Shown piece after piece: positions 9,295-16,292 of a DNA stretch of 25,806 nucleotides; position 1 is the first letter of the stretch; each line of letters opens with the position of its first letter. The stretch is from an uncultured Bacteroidota bacterium (GTDB lineage: Bacteria > Bacteroidota > Bacteroidia > NS11-12g > UBA955), in contig CAJBVU010000066.1 of NCBI GenBank assembly GCA_903959115.1, positions 1-25,806 of the forward strand, written 5' to 3'. Both the position numbers and the translations under genes were made by a program. Below the pieces are notes generated by a model that saw only the letters and a program-made list of their open reading frames with translations, was not told the origin of the DNA and did not search any database.

Positions 9295-9302
9295 TAATTT
9301 TG
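9295..9302 (+). promoter_or_regulatory. Candidate -7 box (TAATTTTG) of the NifU-family gene
   Basis: A perfect match to the Bacteroidota -7 consensus TAnnTTTG ends only 7 nt before the ATG at 9310. No TTTG lies at the usual distance upstream, so the promoter rests on the -7 box alone. If it is used, the transcript would have almost no 5' leader. Confidence 0.45.
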
Positions 9303-9309
9303 TAGGGTT

Positions 9310-9882
9310 ATGGAAAAAAGCTTGAACGACATTGTAACCATTTACGCGGAGGCGACTCCAAACCCTGAAAGTATGAAGTTTGTGGCGAACAAAATGTTGC
9401 TGCCGAACGACAGTGCTGATTTTCGCAACGCGGAAAAGGCCCAAGAGGGTGGTGAATTGGTGAAAGCATTGTTCGAAATGCCATTTGTGAAGGGCGTTTT
9501 TATCATGAATAACTTTGTGAGTATCACAAAGAATGAAGATTACGAGTGGTTTGATTTGATTCCAGATTTGCGTAATTTCTTTACCGAATGGATTGAGCAA
9601 GGAAAAGAAATTGTGGCACCAAAAATTTCGTTATCACCGGAACAGGAAACAGAGATTGAGCGTAAAATTCGTCAGCTCCTTGAAGATCATGTCCGCCCTG
9701 CGGTTGAAATGGATGGCGGTGCGATTGATTTCAAAAGCTTTATTGATGGCGTTGTTACGGTTCAAATGAAAGGCAGTTGCAGTGGTTGTCCGAGCAGCAC
9801 AATGACTTTGAAGGCGGGGATTGAGAATTTGCTTAAGCGTATGGTGCCAGAAGTGGTTGCGGTTGAGGCCGAAGCCGTTTAA
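9310..9882 (+). CDS. NifU-family Fe-S cluster scaffold/carrier (Nfu type)
   Basis: Nfu-type proteins carry 4Fe-4S clusters to apo-enzymes in the cytoplasm. The 190-aa protein has two domains. The N-terminal Nfu_N-like domain (about residues 10-95) begins with the typical EATPNPESMKFV. The C-terminal NifU domain (about 113-185) has the cluster-binding CxxC in GSCSGCPSS (Cys157 and Cys160), preceded by RPAVEMDGG. This is the architecture of mitochondrial NFU1 and similar bacterial proteins, not of the three-domain NifU. It is monocistronic by appearance: 125 bp separate it from the acyl-CoA synthetase gene. The ATG lies 7 nt after a perfect TAnnTTTG box. Confidence 0.93.
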   Translation: MEKSLNDIVTIYAEATPNPESMKFVANKMLLPNDSADFRNAEKAQEGGELVKALFEMPFVKGVFIMNNFVSITKNEDYEWFDLIPDLRNFFTEWIEQGKEIVAPKISLSPEQETEIERKIRQLLEDHVRPAVEMDGGAIDFKSFIDGVVTVQMKGSCSGCPSSTMTLKAGIENLLKRMVPEVVAVEAEAV

Positions 9883-9947
9883 ATTTTAGATTCTATTATT
9901 TTCTGAAGGAATTTTGTTCACTCATTTGAAGTGATTTGTACATTCCA

Positions 9948-9979
9948 TTTGGCTTTCACGCTTTTTTCGGACATATTTG
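9948..9979 (+). promoter_or_regulatory. Candidate promoter of the acyl-CoA synthetase gene
   Basis: TTTG (9948-9951) is followed after 20 nt by CATATTTG (9972-9979), one base off TAnnTTTG. The spacing is right for a Bacteroidota sigma-ABfr promoter, and the expected start of transcription would leave a leader of about 20-25 nt before the ATG at 10008. Confidence 0.4.
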
Positions 9980-10007
9980 CCATAGTTGATTTTATCACAA
10001 AAGAAAT

Positions 10008-11897
10008 ATGACATCTATTATCGAAAAACCTGATCCCAATTTTAATTCACTTCACGATTTTTACTTGAATTCAGCGCATTCAATTCACAGTCCAGATCGG
10101 GCCGTGATGTTTTATAAAGAGAATGGGAAATGGGAGCAATTGACCTATCAGGATGTCTTAGATGGGGTGGAGCAAATGGGGGCCTATTTTATGGAATTGG
10201 GTCTTCAGAAAGGCGATCGCGTTGCATTGATGATGGATAATTGTCCTGAATATTATGTAATTGATCAAACGATACAAAAATTAGGCTTAGTGAACGTGTC
10301 TGTTTATCCCACTTTAACGGGAGAAGAAACGGCATATATACTAAACGACAGTAGTAGTAAGGTTTTATTCGTGGGAAATGCCTTTTTATTTAAGAAATTC
10401 AAAAAAGTAGAATCGGAATGTACCTCCGTATTGAAGGTAATTGCGATGCCTAAGGATTTGGAACAAGGGGATAAATTTTCTGATTATACCACTGTTTTGG
10501 TTGAAGGAGAAGCCTTGAAAGAGAAGCACGAAACGGCTGTGGCAGAGAGATTTGCTTCAGTTGTTAAGACGGATTTATCTACTTTTATCTATACCAGTGG
10601 AACTACAGGAATGCCAAAGGGGGTAATGCTAACGCATTATAACTTTATGAGCAACTGTTATGATGCGAAAGATTTGTGTCCGGCCATCACTTCGGATGAT
10701 TTGTACTTGAGTTTTTTGCCATTGAGTCACGTGTTTGAGCGGTTGGCAACGATGTACTTGAGTACTTTTATTGGGGCACAGGTGGCCTTTGCGGAGAACA
10801 TCGATAAAGTGGCTCAGAATATTCAGGAAATGCGTCCTACTTTGATGGCGGCGGTGCCTAGGCTGTTGGAGCGTGTCCACGATAAGGTGTACAAGAGTGC
10901 TACGGAAAAAGGCGGTGCAAGTGCAAAGATTTTCTTGTGGGCCTTAAGAGTGGGTGGAGAAGCGAGGGTAAAGCGCGACGAAGGCAAGATGGTGGGTCCG
11001 TTGTTGGCGATACAGGTTGCCATTGCAGAGAAATTGGTTTATAGCAAGATCAAGGCGAAAATGGGCGGTCGATTAAAAATGTTTGTAAGTGGTGCCGGAG
11101 CATTGCCAGTGCATGTGGGTGAATTTTTTGCCAATTTGGGCATGCGTGTTCAGGAAGGCTATGGTTTGAGTGAGACAAGTCCGTTGGTGACGGTGAACGA
11201 GTTTCATCGACAAGTATATGGAACGGTGGGAAGGGTAGCTCCAAGGCAGATGGTAGCGATTCAAGACATCGAAACAAAAAAAATATTGTCTACGCAGACG
11301 TACGATACGTTTGAGGCAAATTACGCAAGCGAAGAAGGGGAGATTTTGGTGAAGGGTCCTAACGTTATGCAAGGTTACTGGAATCGTCCGGAGGCAACAG
11401 CAGAGGTGTTTGACGCGGATGGTTGGTTTCATACGGGCGACATCGGAAAGTTTGATCGTGGATATTTGCGGATTACGGATCGCTTGAAGAATATGCTTAA
11501 GACCTCATTGGGAAAGAATATTTATCCAACACAGATCGAGAATGTATTGCTACGTAGTCCCAAGTTAGAACAGGTATTTATCATAGGTGATAAAAGGGAG
11601 TATTTAACAGCCATCATACATCCTAGTATGGATGAGTTGAAATCGGCATTTGGCGGGCGTAAAGACTACTTTGAAGTGTCTGATCCATTCATTCAAGACG
11701 AAGAAATCAAAAAGTGGATGCAGGAGGACGTGAAGAAGCTAAGTGAGAATTTGGCTAAGTTCGAGCGAATCAAGGACTTTATTGTAAAGCGTGAACCTTT
11801 TAGTGTTGAGGCAGGTGATATGACCATTACGTTGAAGATTAAGCGTAAGGTGGTGATGGAAAAGTATGCCGACGAGATTGAAGGAATGTACGCGTAA
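10008..11897 (+). CDS. Long-chain fatty acid-CoA ligase (AMP-forming)
   Basis: The enzyme activates long-chain fatty acids with ATP and CoA through an acyl-adenylate, feeding beta-oxidation or lipid synthesis; it is usually peripheral to the inner membrane. At 629 aa it belongs to the longer FAA1/FadD15-like group rather than the ~560-aa E. coli FadD. Visible motifs: the P-loop YTSGTTGMPKG (residues 195-205), LPLSHVFER, the adenylation motif GYGLSETSP, TGDIGKFDRGYLRITDR, and a C-terminal lid segment with KNMLKTSLGKNIYP, where the second Lys is the likely catalytic lysine. It is convergent with the cruF-like gene (78 bp apart). Chain-length preference cannot be read from the sequence. Confidence 0.92.
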   Translation: MTSIIEKPDPNFNSLHDFYLNSAHSIHSPDRAVMFYKENGKWEQLTYQDVLDGVEQMGAYFMELGLQKGDRVALMMDNCPEYYVIDQTIQKLGLVNVSVYPTLTGEETAYILNDSSSKVLFVGNAFLFKKFKKVESECTSVLKVIAMPKDLEQGDKFSDYTTVLVEGEALKEKHETAVAERFASVVKTDLSTFIYTSGTTGMPKGVMLTHYNFMSNCYDAKDLCPAITSDDLYLSFLPLSHVFERLATMYLSTFIGAQVAFAENIDKVAQNIQEMRPTLMAAVPRLLERVHDKVYKSATEKGGASAKIFLWALRVGGEARVKRDEGKMVGPLLAIQVAIAEKLVYSKIKAKMGGRLKMFVSGAGALPVHVGEFFANLGMRVQEGYGLSETSPLVTVNEFHRQVYGTVGRVAPRQMVAIQDIETKKILSTQTYDTFEANYASEEGEILVKGPNVMQGYWNRPEATAEVFDADGWFHTGDIGKFDRGYLRITDRLKNMLKTSLGKNIYPTQIENVLLRSPKLEQVFIIGDKREYLTAIIHPSMDELKSAFGGRKDYFEVSDPFIQDEEIKKWMQEDVKKLSENLAKFERIKDFIVKREPFSVEAGDMTITLKIKRKVVMEKYADEIEGMYA

Positions 11898-11975
11898 TTG
11901 ATTCTGTTGATATGAAATGGATCGGGTAACTCTGTTCTAGGTCGGTCGAATTAACGCATCTCTACTTTTGGTTGA

Positions 11976-12614
11976 TTAAAACAACCGAATCCAAACGTAT
12001 AGAATTAAGAAAAAGCCAAGTTGAATGAAATACATGGCTCCGGCCATTTTATTTCGTTGTGGCTTTGTGCTGAGGTGCAGTCGTAAGTGCATAAGAAGTG
12101 ATGCTACAAACCAAGCGATATAGTTTTGGGTAGGGATTTTGTTATTGTCCCAATGCCAGAAATCGTATCGCATCGCTACGGGCTCCAAAAAGAAATCGTA
12201 CAATGTCATCATCGCTGCGCCTAAGAAAGAGGCCGCGTATGGATTGTTGATGCGCCCAGCAAGTAGGCTTGACGTGAAAAATATGAGTGCTGCCCAATTG
12301 AGGCCGATTAGGTAGGGGACACCTTGCCAGCCTCTGCCTAATGTATGTCCGTAATGGTAGCTACCAAAAATACTGCCTGTTTTTACGCCTGCGTATTCTA
12401 GAAGGAAACCCAAAATGCCAACAGTGATGATGATGGCTACGTGCTTGGCTTCCCATTTTTTGTGAAAAATCCAAGAGAATACGAATGCGGCAATGATATT
12501 GTATGGGGTAAGCCAAATAAAAGTAGGTGTAAGAGAGGGGATCATGAAGCCCAAAATCCCAATAAAATAGATGATGGCAACCAAGGTGATGAATCGATTT
12601 TCAACGTTGTTCAT
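11976..12614 (-). CDS. cruF: Carotenoid 1,2-hydratase CruF-like membrane protein
   Basis: A 212-aa polytopic membrane protein with six or more hydrophobic segments. It carries motifs of the carotenoid biosynthesis family PF04240 (CruF/bisanhydrobacterioruberin hydratase): GSIFGSYHYGHTLG, GVPYLIGLNWA, DFFLEPVAMRYDFWHW and IPTQNYIAWF. Characterised members hydrate the terminal double bond of an acyclic (psi) carotenoid end, giving a 1'-hydroxyl. The crtZIB operon is 4.3 kb away, separated by radA, the Nfu gene and the acyl-CoA synthetase gene, so it is not in that operon. Its 3' end contains GGTTG..CAACC without a T-run, which I do not call a terminator. The family assignment is fairly firm; the exact substrate is inferred. 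Confidence 0.75.
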   Translation of the reverse strand: MNNVENRFITLVAIIYFIGILGFMIPSLTPTFIWLTPYNIIAAFVFSWIFHKKWEAKHVAIIITVGILGFLLEYAGVKTGSIFGSYHYGHTLGRGWQGVPYLIGLNWAALIFFTSSLLAGRINNPYAASFLGAAMMTLYDFFLEPVAMRYDFWHWDNNKIPTQNYIAWFVASLLMHLRLHLSTKPQRNKMAGAMYFIQLGFFLILYVWIRLF

Positions 12615-13106
12615 GGCCCTGCAATTTAGTTGTGGATGTCCGCAACTGCAAATGTGGGTGGGCGATTTCTTAGATTTGAATAACTACAGTAAAACAGTGT
12701 CTAATATTCGCCTAATATTGGGCTGGATTTGGTGATTTTGATAAAACACCCTGATTTTATTGGGCTCTGTAACTATTTGTTTTTGAGTTCGTTATTGAAG
12801 GTTAGGTGAATGTTAGGTTTTTAATTTTTGTAACAGCGGCGGTATGAAAAAATCCAATTGTGGGTTTTTGGTGGCTTTTTTTTGAAATTCTACTGACATT
12901 GAAACGACAAAAAACATAAAAATGGCGATTTTTTTGCGTATTTTTTCTCACATTTTTGTTAAAATGTTAGATTTTAAAACAACTAAATAATTGATATACA
13001 ACAACTTGGTTATTTTAGGGTAAAAATTCACTTTTTTTTGCATTTTTTTTTGGTTTTTGTGATTTCACCTATATTTTTGCATCACACTTAATAGGAAACA
13101 AACAAA
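12615..13106. other. 492-bp AT-rich intergenic region between divergent genes
   Basis: No credible gene or RNA was found. The right half is rich in long T-runs and ends in the promoter of the DST lipoprotein (13049-13079). An imperfect AT-rich inverted repeat lies at 12956-12965/12971-12982. A 13-codon ORF (12844-12885, MKKSNCGFLVAFF) looks accidental. The cruF-like gene must also take its promoter from here; TTTG-N20-TAAATTG on the minus strand close to its ATG is a weak candidate. The length is unusual for this compact window and could hold binding sites for a regulator. Confidence 0.5.
13049..13079 (+). promoter_or_regulatory. Bacteroidota-type promoter of the DST lipoprotein gene
   Basis: TTTG (13049-13052), a 19-nt spacer and TATTTTTG (13072-13079) match the Bacteroidota consensus TTTG-N17-23-TAnnTTTG exactly. 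T-rich DNA upstream could act as an UP-like element. The predicted transcript has a leader of about 20 nt before the ATG at 13107. Confidence 0.75.
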
Positions 13107-13313
13107 ATGAAAAAATTAACTTTCGCCGTTGCTGCTTGCGCTATGTTCGCGTTCGCTGCTTGCTCTAATTCAGCTGAAACTGCTGGTACTGATTCAACTG
13201 CTGCTGATTCTACAATGGTAGATTCAACTGCTACTGATTCAACTGCTACTGATTCAACTGCTACTGATTCAACTGTTGCTGCTCCAGCTGCTGAAGCTCC
13301 TGCTGCTCACTAA
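13107..13313 (+). CDS. Small Ser/Thr/Ala-rich lipoprotein with DST repeats
   Basis: This 68-aa protein has a lipoprotein signal peptide (MKKLTFAVAACAMFAFAAC; lipobox FAAC, lipidated Cys19 predicted). The mature ~50 residues are nearly all S, T, A, D and P, with six DST tripeptides, four of them in a 5-residue register (ATDST). It has no foldable domain and is probably an extended periplasmic or surface-exposed tether. DST fits the Bacteroidota O-glycosylation consensus D(S/T)(A/I/L/V/M/T), so glycosylation is plausible but inferred. A consensus promoter, a strong terminator and a very narrow codon choice (mostly gct, act, tca) suggest high expression from a monocistronic mRNA. I do not recognise a named family. 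Confidence 0.8.
   Translation: MKKLTFAVAACAMFAFAACSNSAETAGTDSTAADSTMVDSTATDSTATDSTATDSTVAAPAAEAPAAH
13221..13280 (+). repeat. 15-bp in-frame tandem repeat encoding DSTAT
   Basis: The unit gattcaactgctact occurs three times without change (13221-13235, 13236-13250, 13251-13265), followed by a diverged copy (13266-13280, ending ttgct). A further near copy sits at 13191-13205. Near-identical third positions indicate recent expansion by slippage or strong codon constraint. Copy number could vary between strains without a frameshift. Confidence 0.85.
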
Positions 13314-13336
13314 TCAGTTTTTTAACAAGAAAACTC

Positions 13337-13369
13337 AAAAGGCGTTTGGAAACAAACGCCTTTTTTTTT
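13337..13369 (+). terminator. Rho-independent terminator after the DST lipoprotein
   Basis: The stem AAAAGGCGTTTG (13337-13348) pairs perfectly with CAAACGCCTTTT (13353-13364) around a GAAA (GNRA) tetraloop, and nine T follow from 13361. It lies 24 bp after the lipoprotein stop. It is the only strong intrinsic terminator I see in the window. Confidence 0.9.
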
Positions 13370-13376
13370 AACTTTG
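13345..13376 (+). promoter_or_regulatory. Promoter embedded in the terminator, for the T9SS mini-protein
   Basis: TTTG (13345-13348) lies in the terminator's left stem, and after 20 nt comes TAACTTTG (13369-13376), a perfect TAnnTTTG. The -7 box starts at the last T of the terminator run and ends 5 nt before the ATG at 13382. Transcription would therefore start at or next to the start codon. Confidence 0.6.
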
Positions 13377-13381
13377 TTGCA

Positions 13382-13756
13382 ATGAAACGCTTTTGGCCCA
13401 TAATGATCTTGATTTTTGCAATGTCTTTTGGCAGTGCTAAACTCAGTGCTCATACGGATTTGCCACCAGCAGGCGTAGTTGATTTGGGTCCTACTTTTAG
13501 CATCAATCCAAATCCAGTTTCTGGAACTTTTTTCTACGTCAATTTGAATTTTACTGAAGCACAGTATCCTGAAGCGGTAATAGTTATCAACGATATTTTA
13601 GGAAAAGTGGTTTTTTCTTACCCAATCAGAAAATCTGATTATGCCACTTCCCAAATTCGTGTCGATTTAAGTGACGCGATGTTGGATAAAGGAGTTTATT
13701 TCCTCCAAATCAAGAGTGGCGATGCCACCAAAACATTGAAATTGGCTATCCGCTAA
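13382..13756 (+). CDS. Small secreted protein consisting mainly of a T9SS sorting domain
   Basis: The 124-aa protein has a signal peptide (MKRFWPIMILIFAMSFGSAKLSA). After a ~15-residue linker it has a sequence resembling a T9SS type A sorting domain: FSINPNPVSGTFFYVNL at the entry, VIVINDILGKVVFSYPI in the middle and DKGVYFLQIKSG plus LKLAIR at the end. Almost nothing is left as a passenger. The ATG at 13382 is chosen because an upstream ATG at 13346 lies inside the terminator hairpin and would precede the signal peptide with 12 odd residues. The next gene, a rhomboid-like protease, starts within about 50 bp, so the two are probably co-transcribed. Role unknown; it may be an adaptor or a decayed T9SS substrate. 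Confidence 0.75.
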   Translation: MKRFWPIMILIFAMSFGSAKLSAHTDLPPAGVVDLGPTFSINPNPVSGTFFYVNLNFTEAQYPEAVIVINDILGKVVFSYPIRKSDYATSQIRVDLSDAMLDKGVYFLQIKSGDATKTLKLAIR

Positions 13757-13804
13757 TTTGTGTCGATCCCTATCAAGTCTTCTTCTCCCCGCCATGTTTC
13801 TTCA

Positions 13805-14440
13805 ATGAAGCGTTCAATTCTTGCGCTTTGCCTGATCTTACTGCTTGTTTCCCTTTTTCAGTATTTTGATGTTTTGCATTGGTCGATGCTGTCACCCATA
13901 GGTCCCAATGTTAACGATTGTAGTATTCGGCCTCATGATACGCATGTCATCTTGTCCCAATTTTTTGGAGCTTTTTTACATGGGAATTTTGAACATTTCT
14001 TGGGTAACATTACTTCGTTATTGGTTTTGTCGTCCCTATTCATCATTCAATTCCCACGCCACTGGTTCAAGTTCTGGATTCTGCAACACATTTTGTCTAC
14101 GGTGTTTTTGTGGTTTATTGGATCGGCAAATTCCTCTCATATTGGTGCATCTTTATGGGTGTATTCTTTCTGTTTTTTCTTAATTACGATGGGGTTGATT
14201 CATCGCGATAAAGCATCACTTTCAGTAATGTTTATGGTGTTTGTTTGGATGGGCGGATTTATTTGGGGATTGTTTCCCATTGATCCCAAGGTTTCTTGGG
14301 AAGGTCATATCGCTGGGTCTATTGCGGGAATCTTAATAGCCTTGACAATTGGATTACGCTGGAAAGTACGCAGAACTAAGCGTTTGCCCGCCCCTGAAGA
14401 TCCTTACATGCAATTTGATGTGAATCAAAGTGATCAATAG
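13805..14440 (+). CDS. Rhomboid-family intramembrane serine protease-like protein
   Basis: Rhomboids cleave membrane proteins within the lipid bilayer. The 211-aa protein has about six hydrophobic segments and the three family landmarks: HGNFEHFLGN (residues 59-68), the serine motif GAS with Ser116, and the catalytic His168 in SWEGHIAGSIAGI. The normal GxSG motif reads GASL here; the Gly after the serine is replaced by Leu. I chose the ATG at 13805, where the first membrane helix begins promptly; a GTG at 13760, 3 bp after the previous stop, would add 15 polar residues. It probably shares a transcript with the T9SS mini-protein. Its end is 14 bp from the convergent transporter gene. Activity is uncertain because of the altered motif. 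Confidence 0.78.
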   Translation: MKRSILALCLILLLVSLFQYFDVLHWSMLSPIGPNVNDCSIRPHDTHVILSQFFGAFLHGNFEHFLGNITSLLVLSSLFIIQFPRHWFKFWILQHILSTVFLWFIGSANSSHIGASLWVYSFCFFLITMGLIHRDKASLSVMFMVFVWMGGFIWGLFPIDPKVSWEGHIAGSIAGILIALTIGLRWKVRRTKRLPAPEDPYMQFDVNQSDQ

Positions 14441-14454
14441 GCAATTGAGTTCAT

Positions 14455-15687
14455 TTAAAACCAAAGTAATATCCCAGCAATGGTAGCGCTTAGATAATTC
14501 GCTAAGGTTCCGCATATCAATGCTTTGAATCCCAATTTGGCCAGATCAGTTCTACGCGATGGCGCTATTTTTCCAATCCCACCTACTTGTATTGCGATTG
14601 AACTAAAGTTCGCAAATCCGCACAAGGCGAAGGTTGCGATTACTACGCTTATGGGCTGCAATGTGCTTGCTACTTCCTTTAAATGCAAATAGCCAACGAA
14701 CTCGTTAACCACGAGTTTTGTGCCCATTAAACCTCCAACAGTATGGATATCTTGACTTGGAACGCCCATCACGTATGCGAAGCCCGAAAATACATAACCC
14801 AACATGCTTTCTAAGGTAAGGTGTGCGCCCCAAAGGTTGCCAATGCTTGCAAGTAAATAATCACACAAGTAAATCAACGCCAAGAATCCAAGTAACATAG
14901 CAACAACGTTCAAAGCTACGCCTAAGCCTTCTGATGCACCTTGAGAAATGGCATCCAATAGATTCGCGTTTTCCTTTTTGACCTCAAGTTTTACGGTTCC
15001 AGCGGTTTCGCTGACTTCGGTTTCAGGCCAAACAATTTTAGATATCACCAAGGCTCCCGGTGCTGCCATAATACTCGCAGCAAGCAAACTGGAAGCGTCG
15101 ATACCCATCTGGATATACGTTGCCATCACACCGCCGGCAATACATGCCATAGAGCCCGTCATAGAAGCCAATAATTCGCTATTCGTCATCCCTTTTACGT
15201 AGGGTCCAATCATTAACTGTGCTTCAACCTGGCCCACAAATGCCGATGAAATGTTGCTTAAAGCTTCGCTGCCACTAACGCGCATCGTATAATGCATTCC
15301 TTTGGCAATCTGTTTAATAATCCACTGCAAAATCCCCAAGTGATAGAATATTTTGACCAATACTGCAATGAAAATGATGGTTGGCATCACACGGAAAAAG
15401 AAGATGAAATTCTGTCCGAACACCGCCTGCATCTGGGAGTCGCGTGCCAGAGGACCAAAAATGAACTCAGCACCTTTGTCGGAAAATTGCAGCAGCTTTT
15501 GTACGATTTTACCTAGGAATCCAAAGACCGATTTTCCAACGGGGGTCTTTAATATGAAGACAGCTAATATTACTTGAATCAATAATCCCACACCCACGGT
15601 GCGATAGTTGATGGCCTTTCTGTTGTTTGAAAGGAGGAAGGCTAGGGCCAGTATGACAACGATTCCAATAAATCCAATAAAATGCAT
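14455..15687 (-). CDS. Concentrative nucleoside transporter (CNT/NupC family)
   Basis: An inner-membrane symporter that imports nucleosides with Na+ or H+. The 410-aa protein has the CNT architecture: N-terminal helices, a gate domain, and the conserved substrate-site segment SNISSAFVGQVEAQLMIGPY, with the GQxEA motif that contacts nucleoside and cation. The second half has NEFVGYLHL and GFANFSSIAIQVGGIG, also typical. It is third in a minus-strand operon, 16 bp after gmhA. The cation (Na+ or H+) and the nucleoside range cannot be decided from sequence alone. Confidence 0.92.
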   Translation of the reverse strand: MHFIGFIGIVVILALAFLLSNNRKAINYRTVGVGLLIQVILAVFILKTPVGKSVFGFLGKIVQKLLQFSDKGAEFIFGPLARDSQMQAVFGQNFIFFFRVMPTIIFIAVLVKIFYHLGILQWIIKQIAKGMHYTMRVSGSEALSNISSAFVGQVEAQLMIGPYVKGMTNSELLASMTGSMACIAGGVMATYIQMGIDASSLLAASIMAAPGALVISKIVWPETEVSETAGTVKLEVKKENANLLDAISQGASEGLGVALNVVAMLLGFLALIYLCDYLLASIGNLWGAHLTLESMLGYVFSGFAYVMGVPSQDIHTVGGLMGTKLVVNEFVGYLHLKEVASTLQPISVVIATFALCGFANFSSIAIQVGGIGKIAPSRRTDLAKLGFKALICGTLANYLSATIAGILLWF

Positions 15688-15703
15688 CGCGGCAATAATA
15701 CAA

Positions 15704-16282
15704 CTATTTGCTGTAACCTAAGCCCATTTCAATGCTATCGATGAGAGCGTGAATGACTTTGATATGAATTTCTTGCGCACGATCAGCGAATTCTGAATAC
15801 GGTGCACGAATTTCAACATCACACAACGGGGCCATTTTGCCACCGTCTTTACCGGTTAACCCAATTACTACCATGCCTTTGTCTTTGGCTGCCTGCATTG
15901 CATTGATCACGTTGGTGCTATTCCCGCTGCTGCTGATTCCCAATAAAACATCGCCTTTAGAGCCTAAAGCTTCCACATAACGCGAAAATATTTGGTCGAA
16001 TCCGTAATCGTTTCCAACGCAACTAATATGGCTGACATCGCTGATGGCAATGGCTGCAATTCCTGGGCGATTCGCACGATATCTACCCGTGAGTTCTTCT
16101 GCAAAGTGCATTGCATCGCAATGACTTCCGCCGTTACCGCAGGAAAGGATCTTGCCTCCCGCTCGCAGTTGGGTGATCATGGTATTGGCCGCTTTTTGTA
16201 TGTTTTGCATTTGATCCTTGTCCGCCGCGAAGGTTTTTAAGGTTTCCAATGCTTGCTCAAAATGGGATTCGATACGATTCAT
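15704..16282 (-). CDS. gmhA: Sedoheptulose 7-phosphate isomerase GmhA
   Basis: GmhA converts sedoheptulose 7-phosphate to D-glycero-manno-heptose 7-phosphate, the first step towards ADP-heptose for lipopolysaccharide core. From the ATG at 16282 the protein is 192 aa, the usual family length. An upstream in-frame ATG (16324) would run into dsbD by 32 bp and add 14 unrelated residues. The SIS fold is clear: SCGNGGSHCDAMHFAEELTG with the metal/substrate His, the phosphate-binding GISSSGNSTNVINA, and the C-terminal EIHIKVIHALID with its metal-ligand His. It lies 10 bp after dsbD and 16 bp before the nucleoside transporter gene. Confidence 0.93.
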   Translation of the reverse strand: MNRIESHFEQALETLKTFAADKDQMQNIQKAANTMITQLRAGGKILSCGNGGSHCDAMHFAEELTGRYRANRPGIAAIAISDVSHISCVGNDYGFDQIFSRYVEALGSKGDVLLGISSSGNSTNVINAMQAAKDKGMVVIGLTGKDGGKMAPLCDVEIRAPYSEFADRAQEIHIKVIHALIDSIEMGLGYSK

Positions 16283-16292
16283 GACTTCTAAA

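Noticed and set aside
9250..9600. A 116-codon minus-strand open frame near radA
   Set aside because: It overlaps the first half of the NifU-family gene, whose domains are clear. No promoter or motif supports it.
11968..11990. Inverted repeat GGTTG..CAACC at the cruF 3' end as a bidirectional terminator
   Set aside because: The stem is only about 5 bp, the plus strand has no T-run after it, and it overlaps the cruF coding end.
12844..12885. A 13-codon ORF (MKKSNCGFLVAFF) that could be a leader peptide or a signal-peptide remnant
   Set aside because: It has no regulated codon run and no attenuator hairpin after it, and the T-rich sequence makes Phe codons by chance.
13221..13280. The 15-bp repeats as a CRISPR or regulatory iteron array
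   Set aside because: The copies are in frame inside a lipoprotein gene, contiguous without spacers, and encode DSTAT.
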